From positions 1 to 11,784 of the forward strand of contig JAUIKJ010000046.1 in assembly GCA_030430835.1 (NCBI GenBank): DNA of 11,784 nucleotides, read 5' to 3'. The translations under genes were made by a program, and so were the position numbers. The notes below the pieces were generated by a model that did not search any database, was not told where the DNA came from, and was given only the letters and a program-made list of their open reading frames with translations. Below, piece by piece: positions 1 to 6,125 of this stretch (positions within the stretch are counted from its first letter, which is position 1; the number at the start of each line of letters is the position of its first letter). This DNA comes from Candidatus Hydrogenedentota bacterium (GTDB taxonomy: Bacteria > Hydrogenedentota > Hydrogenedentia > Hydrogenedentales > JAEUWI01).

Positions 1-45
1 GCAGTGGATTGCTACGACGCCCGTAAGGTAACTGACTGCGGTTGC

Positions 46-1959
46 CTAGGACTCCGTCGTGTCCTCGGCTACGGGCTCCGCCTCGGCTACGGGTTCTTCG
101 GACGGGGCGGCCTCGGGGGCTTCCGTCGCGTTGTCCTCCTTCGCCTTCATGGCGGCTTCGCCGTATTCGCGCTCGGCGGCCGCACGGGTCACCGCCGCCA
201 TCATTTCAGCGGCCTGATCTTCGAGGCTGCGGCCGGCCTGGATCATGCTCGTGGGCACCGCGCCACGCAGGGACGCGCCGACGTCGACCGAGCTGGTCGA
301 GGTGCCGTGTTCCGCCACGAGGTTCTCGTTGATGTCGCGCTCATACTCACGGATGCTCAATCCGATCTTACGGTCGTCCATGCCCACATTGATGACCTTG
401 GCCTTGACCTTGTCGCCAATGTTGAGCACGTCTTCCGGCTTCTGCACGCGATCGTCGGAGATCTCGCTGACGTGGATCAGGCCTTCGATGCCGTTCTCCA
501 GCTTGGCGAAGGCACCAAAGGAGACGAGCTTCGCGATCTCGACCTCGACATGGCTGCCGATGGGGAGACGATCGATCACCGCCTGCCACGGATCCTGTTC
601 CATCTGCTTGAGGCCCACGCTGATCTTCTCGGCTTCGGGATCGATGCTGAGGATCTTGACTTCGACTTCCTGGCCCTTCTCGAGCACCTCGGAGGGATGC
701 GTCACTTTCTTGGTCCAGGAAATGTCGCTGACGTGCAGCAGGCCGTCGATGCCTTCTTCGATCTGGATGAAGGCACCGTAGTCGGTCATGTTGCGGACGG
801 CACCCTTGACATTCGAGCCGATTGGGTAGCGCTCGCCGATGATCTTCCAGGGGTTCGGCTGCGTCTGCTTGATGCCGAGCGCGATCTTTTCGGCCTCGGC
901 ATCGACGCTGAGCACCATCACGTCCACGTCCTGATCGAGTTCAAGCAGTTCGTTGGGGTGGCGCACGCGGCGGGTCCAGCTCATTTCGCTGACGTGAACC
1001 ATGCCCTCGATTCCTTCTTCCAACTGGACGAAGGCACCGTAGTCGGTCATGCTGACCACCTTGCCGCGGTGAATGCTGCCCACCGGGTAGCGATCGCCCG
1101 AGGACTTCCAGGGATTGTCGGTCTTCTGCTTGAGGCCGAGGCTGATGCGCTCGGACTGCGGGTCGAAGCTGAGGACCATCACCTCGATCTGATCGCCCAC
1201 GGAGACAACCTGCGAGGGGTGCTTCACACGGCCCCAGCTCATGTCGGTGACATGGAGCAGGCCGTCGATGCCGCCGACATCAACGAAGGCGCCGAAGTCG
1301 GTGATGTTCTTCACTTCACCCTGCAGGATCACGCCAACGCCGATCTTCTCGAGCAGGTTGGCCTTCTCGCCGGCGCGCTGCTCTTCGAGGAGTTTGCGGC
1401 GGCTGACCACCACGTTGCGGCGGCGCTTGGTGAGTTTGATGATCTTCACTTCCATCTTGCGGCCGATGTACTTCTCGAGGTCGCCGGTCGGACGGAAGGT
1501 CAGCTGGCTGGCGGGCATGAAGGCGTCGATACCGACGTCGACCTTGAGGCCACCCTTCACGCGGCGCGTGATGACACCTTCGATCACGCCGTCGGCTTCG
1601 TACACCGCCTGGACGTGTTCCCAGTTCTTGATTCGGTCGGCCTTCATCTTGGAGAGAACCGGCATGCCCTGTTCGTTCTCCGGCTCGTCGATGTAGAAAT
1701 CGAAATTGTCGCCGACACTCAATTCCGCGGGAAGCGGAAATTCTGAGATCGGCACCATGCCTTCGCTCTTGTAGCCAATGTCTACAAGGACACGGTCTTC
1801 ACCGATCTGCACCACTTCTCCCTCGCGGAAGTTTTTCATGGATTCACCAAACAGGGAATCCATGTTCTCTTGGGCGAGCTGCGCCTCCAGCTCCTGCATC
1901 AAGTCGTCGTAGCCGTGCTCGGCTGTCGAGGCGCCTGCGCCGGTTGTTTCCAATGCCAT
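46..1959 (-). CDS. rpsA: 30S ribosomal protein S1
   Basis: S1 binds mRNA on the 30S subunit and helps unfold and dock messages for initiation. The 637-residue product has six S1 (OB-fold) domains at roughly residues 43-110, 125-190, 208-276, 295-364, 382-451 and 469-537. The last four carry the typical core, seen as ITDFGAFVDV, MTDYGAFVQL, MTDYGAFIQI and LVSFGAFAKL, each followed by an H-V-(S/T)-(D/E)-(M/I) strand. Domains 4 and 5 are near copies of each other. The N-terminal part resembles the ribosome-docking domains of proteobacterial S1. The C-terminal tail (about 580-637) is Ala/Glu-rich and acidic. The family is usually about 550-600 residues, so the tail explains the extra length. The ATG start is preceded by AGAGG six bases upstream and by a second Shine-Dalgarno-like GGAGA further out. 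The gene is monocistronic within the window and divergent from tRNA-Gln/prs. Confidence 0.97.
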   Translation of the reverse strand: MALETTGAGASTAEHGYDDLMQELEAQLAQENMDSLFGESMKNFREGEVVQIGEDRVLVDIGYKSEGMVPISEFPLPAELSVGDNFDFYIDEPENEQGMPVLSKMKADRIKNWEHVQAVYEADGVIEGVITRRVKGGLKVDVGIDAFMPASQLTFRPTGDLEKYIGRKMEVKIIKLTKRRRNVVVSRRKLLEEQRAGEKANLLEKIGVGVILQGEVKNITDFGAFVDVGGIDGLLHVTDMSWGRVKHPSQVVSVGDQIEVMVLSFDPQSERISLGLKQKTDNPWKSSGDRYPVGSIHRGKVVSMTDYGAFVQLEEGIEGMVHVSEMSWTRRVRHPNELLELDQDVDVMVLSVDAEAEKIALGIKQTQPNPWKIIGERYPIGSNVKGAVRNMTDYGAFIQIEEGIDGLLHVSDISWTKKVTHPSEVLEKGQEVEVKILSIDPEAEKISVGLKQMEQDPWQAVIDRLPIGSHVEVEIAKLVSFGAFAKLENGIEGLIHVSEISDDRVQKPEDVLNIGDKVKAKVINVGMDDRKIGLSIREYERDINENLVAEHGTSTSSVDVGASLRGAVPTSMIQAGRSLEDQAAEMMAAVTRAAAEREYGEAAMKAKEDNATEAPEAAPSEEPVAEAEPVAEDTTES

Positions 1960-2015
1960 GGTTATCCTCTATCTCCTTTCAGATACGGAATTTGCCGCAG
2001 AGACGGCATCCGCGC

Positions 2016-2045
2016 ATCATATCAATCAGCGGCGTGGCCAGTCAA
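2016..2045 (-). promoter_or_regulatory. sigma70-like promoter of rpsA
   Basis: Read on the minus strand, TTGACT (2045-2040) and TATGAT (2021-2016) are separated by 18 bases. They match the -35 and -10 consensus at five of six positions each. The expected transcription start lies near 2009, giving a leader of about 50 bases before the rpsA ATG. The sequence after the -10 box is GC-rich (GCGCGGATG), which in known bacteria is typical of growth-rate or ppGpp-sensitive ribosomal promoters. The boxes are seen; promoter activity and regulation are inferred. Confidence 0.72.
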
Positions 2046-2133
2046 CCGGGGTTTGCCGTTGGTGCAGGCCGGCGGGTCAGCGCCCCGGCAGGGCCTTCCA
2101 TGCGCCGCGCGCCTGTGATTCGGGACAGATGCG

Positions 2134-2163
2134 TTGACTTGCCGTTTTGTCGCTTGGTATACT
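2134..2163 (+). promoter_or_regulatory. sigma70-like promoter of tRNA-Gln/prs operon
   Basis: TTGACT (2134-2139) and TATACT (2158-2163) are 18 bases apart, each with five of six consensus matches. The start of transcription would fall near 2170, about 70 bases before the mature tRNA. A GC-rich discriminator (CCGCGAC) follows the -10 box, as at stable-RNA promoters under stringent control. This is the only strong promoter seen before prs, and no terminator lies between the tRNA and prs, so it probably drives the whole rightward operon. Activity is inferred. Confidence 0.75.
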
Positions 2164-2181
2164 CCGCGACTATTGTTTTCT

Positions 2182-2211
2182 CGCGCCGCGTGACCAGCGT
2201 TTCGCGGCGCG
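2182..2211 (+). repeat. GC-rich inverted repeat in the tRNA-Gln leader
   Basis: CGCGCCGCG (2182-2190) and CGCGGCGCG (2203-2211) are perfect reverse complements over 9 bases around a 12-base loop. The repeat lies between the predicted transcription start (about 2170) and the tRNA 5' end (2239), so it would form a very stable hairpin in the precursor. No run of T follows on either strand, so it is not a normal intrinsic terminator. Possible roles are a processing or stability element or a protein-binding site; none is demonstrated. Confidence 0.55.
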
Positions 2212-2238
2212 CTTGTCTCGGGCAATGGCGGGACTTAC

Positions 2239-2315
2239 TGGGGCGTCGCCAAGTGGTCTAAGGCACCGGGTTTTGATCCCGGCATTCGCTGGTTCGACTC
2301 CAGCCGCCCCAGCCA
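2239..2315 (+). tRNA. tRNA-Gln (anticodon TTG)
   Basis: A complete cloverleaf is visible. The acceptor stem TGGGGCG (2239-2245) pairs perfectly with CGCCCCA (2305-2311), followed by discriminator G and an encoded CCA (2313-2315). The anticodon stem CCGGG/CCCGG (2266-2270/2278-2282) encloses the loop TTTTGAT, with anticodon TTG at 2273-2275. The T arm GCTGG-TTCGACT-CCAGC is intact. A weak U1-A72 first pair and discriminator G73 are identity elements of bacterial tRNA-Gln. The gene sits 57 bases ahead of prs without an intervening terminator, so it is probably cut out of a tRNA-prs transcript. Confidence 0.97.
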
Positions 2316-2372
2316 CTATATCGCCTTTGGCTTGTGCGTACGGACCTTCTTGACACGAGAGGCAGAACCGGT

Positions 2373-3326
2373 ATGGCCTTCACCCGGGAAATGAAAATCT
2401 TCAGCGGCGGCGCGTCCAAGAGCCTGACACAGGGCATCTGCGACTATCTTGAGGCGCAGCCCGGCAAGATCGACGTGCGCAAATTCAGCGACGGCGAGAT
2501 CAACGCGCAGATCGGCGAGAACATTCGCGGGCGCGACGTCTTTCTCGTGAACAGCACGTCGCCGCCGGTGAACCGGCACCTGATGGAACTGCTGATCCTG
2601 ATCGACGCGGCCAAGCGCGCGTCGGCGGAACGGGTCACCGCGGTGCTCCCCTATTTCGGCTATGCCCGACAGGACCGCAAGGACAAGCCGCGGGTACCGA
2701 TCACGGCGAAGCTGGTAGCCAATCTGCTGACGGCGGCGGGCGCGGATCGCGTGCTGGCGGTGGACCTGCACTGCGGGCAGATTCAGGGCTTTTTTGATAT
2801 TCCGGTGGACCACCTGGCCGCCGAGGTCGTCTTCGTCAAGCATGTGCGCGAACACTACAACCACCTGGACCTGGTGGTGGTGTCGCCGGACATGGGCAGC
2901 GTGCGGCGCAGCCGCGAGTTTGCCAACCGCATCGGGGCACCGTTGGCCATTGTGGACAAGCGCCGCCCGCGCGAGAACGATGTCGAGGTGATGAATATCA
3001 TCGGTGAGATCGAAGGGCGCGATGCGATCCTGCTGGACGACATGATCGACACGGCCGGTACGCTGGTGAAGGCCGCGGATGCGATCAAGGCGCGTGGCGC
3101 CATTTCGGTGCGCGCCTGTGCGACGCACCCGGTCTTCAGTGGCAGTGCTATTCAGCGGATCCGTGATTCGGCGCTGGAAGAAGTACTGGTATGCGATTCG
3201 ATACCGCTATCGGCCGAGGGTGAAGCCTGCGAGAAATTCCAGGTCCTCACGCTTGCGCCGCTCATTGCAGAAGCTATCCGTAGAATACACAAGGACGAGT
3301 CGGTCAGCAGCCTGTTCAGGGAATAG
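2373..3326 (+). CDS. prs: Ribose-phosphate pyrophosphokinase (PRPP synthetase)
   Basis: Makes 5-phosphoribosyl-1-pyrophosphate from ribose-5-phosphate and ATP in the cytosol, feeding purine, pyrimidine, histidine, tryptophan and NAD synthesis. The 317-residue product has the family length (about 315). Visible landmarks are MKIFSGGAS near the N-terminus, the metal/ATP-binding DLHCGQIQGFFDIP at 131-144 (His133), the catalytic flexible loop DKRRPREND at 195-203 with the expected Lys196 and Arg198, and the PRPP loop DDMIDTAGT at 222-230. The ATG at 2373 is chosen because GAGAGG lies ten bases upstream and the family N-terminus fits. An in-frame GTG at 2334 would add 13 unconserved residues, and an ATG at 2391 would also be tolerable. 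It is followed 26 bases later by rplY. Confidence 0.96.
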   Translation: MAFTREMKIFSGGASKSLTQGICDYLEAQPGKIDVRKFSDGEINAQIGENIRGRDVFLVNSTSPPVNRHLMELLILIDAAKRASAERVTAVLPYFGYARQDRKDKPRVPITAKLVANLLTAAGADRVLAVDLHCGQIQGFFDIPVDHLAAEVVFVKHVREHYNHLDLVVVSPDMGSVRRSREFANRIGAPLAIVDKRRPRENDVEVMNIIGEIEGRDAILLDDMIDTAGTLVKAADAIKARGAISVRACATHPVFSGSAIQRIRDSALEEVLVCDSIPLSAEGEACEKFQVLTLAPLIAEAIRRIHKDESVSSLFRE

Positions 3327-3352
3327 CGCCGGCACGACGACAGGAACCTCCC

Positions 3353-3994
3353 ATGGAAATCAAGACTCTTACTGTTACCAAGCGCGAAACCAGTGGCAAG
3401 GGCCCGGCCCGCCAGGCACGCATCAAGGGCGAAGTGCCCGCCGTGGTCTATGGCGAAGGCCAGGATCCGGTGTCGATCCAGATCGACCGGAAAACCTTTG
3501 AGCATCTGGTACACGGACGCGGCGGTGAGCACGCGGTGGTGAAGCTCGAGATCGAAAACGAGCCTGCGCTGAGTGGCCCGGCGATGGTCAAGGCGGTGCA
3601 GCATCACCCGGTTAAGGAAACGATCATTCACGCGGACTTGCTCCGGATTCGCCTTGATCAGCGCATCCAGACGGTCGTCCCGATTAGCCTGACGGGTCGC
3701 GCCCAGGGGCTGGTCGACGGTGGCGTGCCGGATCAGCAGCTTCACGAACTCGAAATCGAGTGCCTGGCGACCGAAGTCCCGCTTCAGATTGACGTGGACA
3801 TTACGCCGCTGGCGATTGGTGAAAGCCTGCACGTGGCATCGGTCACGCCGCCGAACGGCGTCGAGATCCTCACGGACAGCGAGCGCACGGTAATTGCCAT
3901 CCATGCCCCGCGTGTTGCCAAGGCGGATGCAGACGACGCGGCAGATGCGGCGGACGAGGCCGATGGTGAGAGTAAGGAAGAAGGCGGCGAGTAA
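3353..3994 (+). CDS. rplY: 50S ribosomal protein L25 (Ctc/TL5 long form)
   Basis: Binds 5S rRNA in the central protuberance of the large subunit. At 213 residues it is the long two-domain type (general stress protein Ctc/TL5), not the roughly 94-residue E. coli form. The N-terminal 5S-binding domain is about residues 3-95, with the conserved GKGPARQARIKGEVPAVVYG at 15-34 and QHHPVKETIIHADLLRI at 83-99. The C-terminal beta domain runs from about 100 to 187. An acidic Ala/Asp/Glu tail occupies about 191-213. AGGA lies seven bases before the ATG. The prs-rplY-pth order is widespread in bacteria and supports the assignment. Confidence 0.96.
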   Translation: MEIKTLTVTKRETSGKGPARQARIKGEVPAVVYGEGQDPVSIQIDRKTFEHLVHGRGGEHAVVKLEIENEPALSGPAMVKAVQHHPVKETIIHADLLRIRLDQRIQTVVPISLTGRAQGLVDGGVPDQQLHELEIECLATEVPLQIDVDITPLAIGESLHVASVTPPNGVEILTDSERTVIAIHAPRVAKADADDAADAADEADGESKEEGGE

Positions 3995-4027
3995 GTTGCC
4001 GCGCTTCCTGTCCACCCAAAACGTGTC

Positions 4028-4588
4028 ATGAAGCTGATTGCTGGTCTGGGAAATCCGGGTGCGCGCTACCGTGGCACCCGGCACAACCTTGGTTTCGATG
4101 TGCTGGATGCGCTGGCGAATCGGCTGGGGTGTGCATTTAATCGTGAGAAGCACAACGGTCTGATCGCCGAAGCCATGGACAGCGGCGAGAAGCTGCTGCT
4201 GGTCAAGCCGCAGACCTACATGAACCTGAGTGGGGATTGTGTCGCGGCGCTGGCCCGCAACAAGGTGCATGATCCGGCCGATGTCCTGGTGGTGGTCGAC
4301 GACATCAACCTTCCCATAGGACGGGTTCGGATGCGCATGGGCGGGAGTGCGGGTGGTCACAATGGCCTGAAGTCACTCATCGAACGCCTGGGTACGAAAG
4401 ACTTCCACCGGCTGCGGTTGGGGGTGGGCGACGAACGGAAATCGCGGGACCTTGCAGACCATGTGCTCTCCCGCTTCCATCCGGACGAGTTTGATGCGGT
4501 GAATGAAATGACGGATCGCGCACAAGACGCGGTCCTGCTGTGGGTCAAGGAAGGCGGCACCGCCGCCATGAACCGATACAACGGATAG
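4028..4588 (+). CDS. pth: Peptidyl-tRNA hydrolase
   Basis: Cleaves the ester bond of peptidyl-tRNAs that drop off stalled ribosomes, recycling tRNA in the cytosol. The 186-residue length is normal. The active site is visible: GLGNPG at 6-11 with Asn9, GTRHNLGF at 16-23 with the catalytic His19, YMNLSG at 64-69 with Asn66, VVDD at 89-92 with the Asp that activates His, and GGHNGLKS at 109-116 with Asn112. The common GIGRP...DYVL segment is altered to GVGDERKSRDLADHVL (132-147), which lacks the RP pair. No clear Shine-Dalgarno is seen before the ATG, so translation may rely on coupling from rplY, 33 bases upstream. Next comes ilvN, 38 bases away. Confidence 0.96.
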   Translation: MKLIAGLGNPGARYRGTRHNLGFDVLDALANRLGCAFNREKHNGLIAEAMDSGEKLLLVKPQTYMNLSGDCVAALARNKVHDPADVLVVVDDINLPIGRVRMRMGGSAGGHNGLKSLIERLGTKDFHRLRLGVGDERKSRDLADHVLSRFHPDEFDAVNEMTDRAQDAVLLWVKEGGTAAMNRYNG

Positions 4589-4626
4589 CCGAACCGCGCG
4601 TTGCGCGAACAGACAGCGAGGAAGTC

Positions 4627-5121
4627 GTGGAAAAGAACGAGCGAAAGCACACCATCAGCGCCCTGGTCGAGAATCACTTTGGCGTGCTCGCGCGCGTAGC
4701 AGGCATGTTCAGTGCCCGCGGCTTCAATATCGTCAGCCTTTGTGTGGGTGAAACGGACGATCCTTCGGTCTCCCGGATGACGGTCGTGGTGAACGGCGAC
4801 GACCGGGTGCTGGGCCAGATCATTCAGCAGTTGAACAAGCTGGTGGATGTGATCGACGTGACGGACCTGACGGCGGAGGCCTTCGTCGAGCGTGAACTGG
4901 TGATGGTCAAGGTGGCCGCGGAAAGCCGCAAGCGCCCGGAAGTGGTGGAACTCGCCAGTATCTTTCGGGCAAAGGTGGTGGACGTGGGTGCGAAGTCGAT
5001 GATTCTGGAATGCACCGGTGCGCACGGAAAGATAGCGGCCTTCGTGGACATGATGCGCCCCTATGGCATCGAGGAATTGGTCCGCACGGGCGAGATCGCC
5101 ATTGCACGCTCGAAGAAATAG
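4627..5121 (+). CDS. ilvN: Acetolactate synthase small (regulatory) subunit
   Basis: Regulatory partner of the acetohydroxyacid synthase catalytic subunit (IlvB/IlvI type) in valine, leucine and isoleucine synthesis; it activates the enzyme and conveys valine feedback inhibition. The product of 164 residues matches E. coli IlvH (163). An N-terminal ACT domain (about 8-80) has the pattern N-x-x-G-V-L...RGFNI. Asn16, Gly19 and Asn34 align with the valine-site Asn11, Gly14 and Asn29 of E. coli IlvH, so feedback control is probably intact. The C-terminal domain (about 85-160) contains VERELVMVKV and the RPYGIEELVRTGEIAIAR region. The GTG at 4627 is chosen because AGGA lies just upstream and the family N-terminus fits; a longer frame from 4540 would overlap pth with unconserved residues. 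The catalytic subunit and ilvC are not in this window. Confidence 0.94.
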   Translation: MEKNERKHTISALVENHFGVLARVAGMFSARGFNIVSLCVGETDDPSVSRMTVVVNGDDRVLGQIIQQLNKLVDVIDVTDLTAEAFVERELVMVKVAAESRKRPEVVELASIFRAKVVDVGAKSMILECTGAHGKIAAFVDMMRPYGIEELVRTGEIAIARSKK

Positions 5122-5130
5122 TGGTATCCT
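5102..5130 (+). promoter_or_regulatory. possible promoter overlapping the end of ilvN
   Basis: TTGCAC (5102-5107) and TATCCT (5125-5130) are separated by 17 bases, the ideal spacing. The -10 box matches four of six consensus bases and the -35 box three of six. The start of transcription would be near 5137, just before the structured region that ends at the 5306-5333 terminator. The ilvN stop codon lies inside the spacer. The match is moderate, and read-through from the upstream operon is an alternative source of this RNA. Confidence 0.4.
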
Positions 5131-5136
5131 ATAGGC

Positions 5137-5333
5137 CTGTGCGCAGATTTGCTGCCGTGCACAGCACGATGGGACGCCATGAACTTCGGAAAGTCAGGAA
5201 TGAAAGACACGCGCGACGCGCCGCAGGCGCCGTCGTGCCCCGGTTTCGGCACGCCGCCGCAAGCGTGTTTCCGAAACACGCCGGTGTCCTTCGGGCAACT
5301 TATTCACCGCAGCCACGTTGCTGCGGTTTTTTT
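5137..5333 (+). ncRNA. candidate structured leader RNA or small RNA, unassigned class
   Basis: About 195 non-coding bases lie between a promoter-like pair and an intrinsic terminator and are rich in complementary segments. Seen: CGTGC-ACA-GCACG (5156-5168, minus offset of one); GCGCC-GCA-GGCGC near 5217-5230; GTGCC...GGCAC near 5235-5251; a perfect 8-bp stem GCGTGTTT/AAACACGC (5263-5270/5274-5281); a long-range helix GAAAGACAC/GTGTCCTTC (5202-5210/5284-5292, 8 of 9 paired); and an outer helix GCTGCCGTG/CACCGCAGC (5151-5159/5305-5313, 8 of 9 paired) that excludes the terminator hairpin. The segment GTTTCGG (5243-5249) can compete for CCGAAAC (5271-5277). I do not recognise consensus cores of 6S, 4.5S, tmRNA, RNase P RNA or the common riboswitches. 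It is either an attenuating leader of the downstream operon or a free-standing small RNA. Confidence 0.42.
5306..5333 (+). terminator. Rho-independent terminator
   Basis: CCGCAGC (5307-5313) and GCTGCGG (5320-5326) form a perfect 7-bp stem around the loop CACGTT, extended by an A-T pair, and are followed by seven T (5327-5333). It ends the ilvN-side transcript or the candidate RNA. It lies 46 bases before the next start codon, leaving little room for a separate promoter, so regulated read-through into the zinc-ribbon/accD/folC operon is plausible. Confidence 0.88.
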
Positions 5334-5379
5334 ATTGGGTTCGATGGCGGACGGGCCAAGGCCAGAGGGAATTTAGTCC

Positions 5380-6114
5380 ATGAACACGCTGCTTGAATTA
5401 CAGAAACTCGACCTCAAGATTCAGAACCGCAAGGCACGGGAACTGGAAATCCCCAAGCAGAAGGACAAGTACAAGATTCGCCGCCAGCGCCTGAACAGCG
5501 AGTTGAAGGCCAGTGAGGATCGCAGCAAGACACTGGTACTCGAGCAGCGCGAGTGTGAGGGCGAGATCGAGCAGCGCCGCGCGCAGATCGCCAAGTACGA
5601 CACGCAGTTGCTGGCGGTGAAGAAGAACGAGGAGTACCAAGCGTTGTTGCACGAGATCGAAATTCTGAAGAAGCAGATCTCGGTGAAGGAAGAACGCATC
5701 ATCGCGATTCTGCTGGAGATCGACGAGGCAAACGAACGGCTGGTGGAAGACAAGCGCCGGATCGAGGCGGAGTTGGCTGACATCGATGGCGAATGCAAAA
5801 AGATTGACGATGAATTGGCCGAGGCCGTCAAGGATCGCGAAGAACTGGAAGCGCAGCGGGTACCGCTGGTTTCGAATATCGACCCCGCACTCCTGAACCG
5901 CTACGACCGAATCCTGCGATCGAAGAAAGGTGGCGCGGCCGTGGTTCCCCTGCGGGGCGATTTTTGCTCGGGCTGCAACATGGTGATTCGTCCCCAGATT
6001 GTGAACGAGGTACTGGCCGGCGAAAAGATCCATGCGTGCAACCATTGCGGCCGGCTGCTGTACCACGCGGAAAATTTCGAGAAGGCCGTGGAAGCGGGCG
6101 CCTCCGAAAGCTAG
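5380..6114 (+). CDS. Zinc-ribbon/coiled-coil protein (DUF164, CT398/CdsZ-like)
   Basis: The 244-residue product has a long charged helical hairpin and a C-terminal zinc ribbon. Residues about 1-165 are heptad-like and rich in Glu, Lys, Arg and Leu, with the family signature KKNEEYQALLHEIEILKKQI at 81-100. The ribbon is C196-x2-C199 and C220-x2-C223, in GDFCSGCN and HACNHCGRLLYH, with the intervening motif RPQIVNEVL. This architecture is the widespread C4-type zinc-ribbon family (zf-RING_7). The chlamydial member CT398/CdsZ binds sigma54 and type III secretion components; the general bacterial role is unsettled. GAGGGA lies nine bases before the ATG. It is the first gene of an operon with accD (11 bases downstream) and folC. 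Family assignment is firm; function is not. Confidence 0.9.
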   Translation: MNTLLELQKLDLKIQNRKARELEIPKQKDKYKIRRQRLNSELKASEDRSKTLVLEQRECEGEIEQRRAQIAKYDTQLLAVKKNEEYQALLHEIEILKKQISVKEERIIAILLEIDEANERLVEDKRRIEAELADIDGECKKIDDELAEAVKDREELEAQRVPLVSNIDPALLNRYDRILRSKKGGAAVVPLRGDFCSGCNMVIRPQIVNEVLAGEKIHACNHCGRLLYHAENFEKAVEAGASES

Positions 6115-6125
6115 AATTACTGAGC

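Noticed and set aside
4..1746. 580-codon open frame on the plus strand opposite rpsA
   Set aside because: It is the antisense shadow of rpsA in GC-rich DNA. The translation is His/Asp/Leu-rich with no recognisable domain, and the minus-strand gene is unambiguous.
2350..2378. TTGACA (2350-2355) with TATGGC (2372-2377) as a second prs promoter
   Set aside because: The -35 box is perfect, but the -10 box is poor and overlaps the prs start codon. Transcription would begin inside the gene; the upstream tRNA promoter is more plausible.
3152..4360. 402-codon minus-strand open frame opposite prs, rplY and pth
   Set aside because: It spans three well-identified genes on the other strand and resembles no family; it is an antisense shadow.
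5130..5136. TATAGG resembling the end of a phage T7-type promoter
   Set aside because: Only six bases match. The rest of the 17-base phage consensus is absent and there are no phage genes nearby.
5149..5376. 75-codon open frame in the ilvN/zinc-ribbon gap
   Set aside because: It runs through the intrinsic terminator, has no clear ribosome binding site, and its translation (Pro/Gly/Cys-rich) resembles no protein. RNA structure explains the region better.
5010..5396. 128-codon plus-strand open frame from inside ilvN to the zinc-ribbon gene
   Set aside because: Overlaps ilvN out of frame, crosses the terminator and is rich in Arg and Ala with no recognisable motif.
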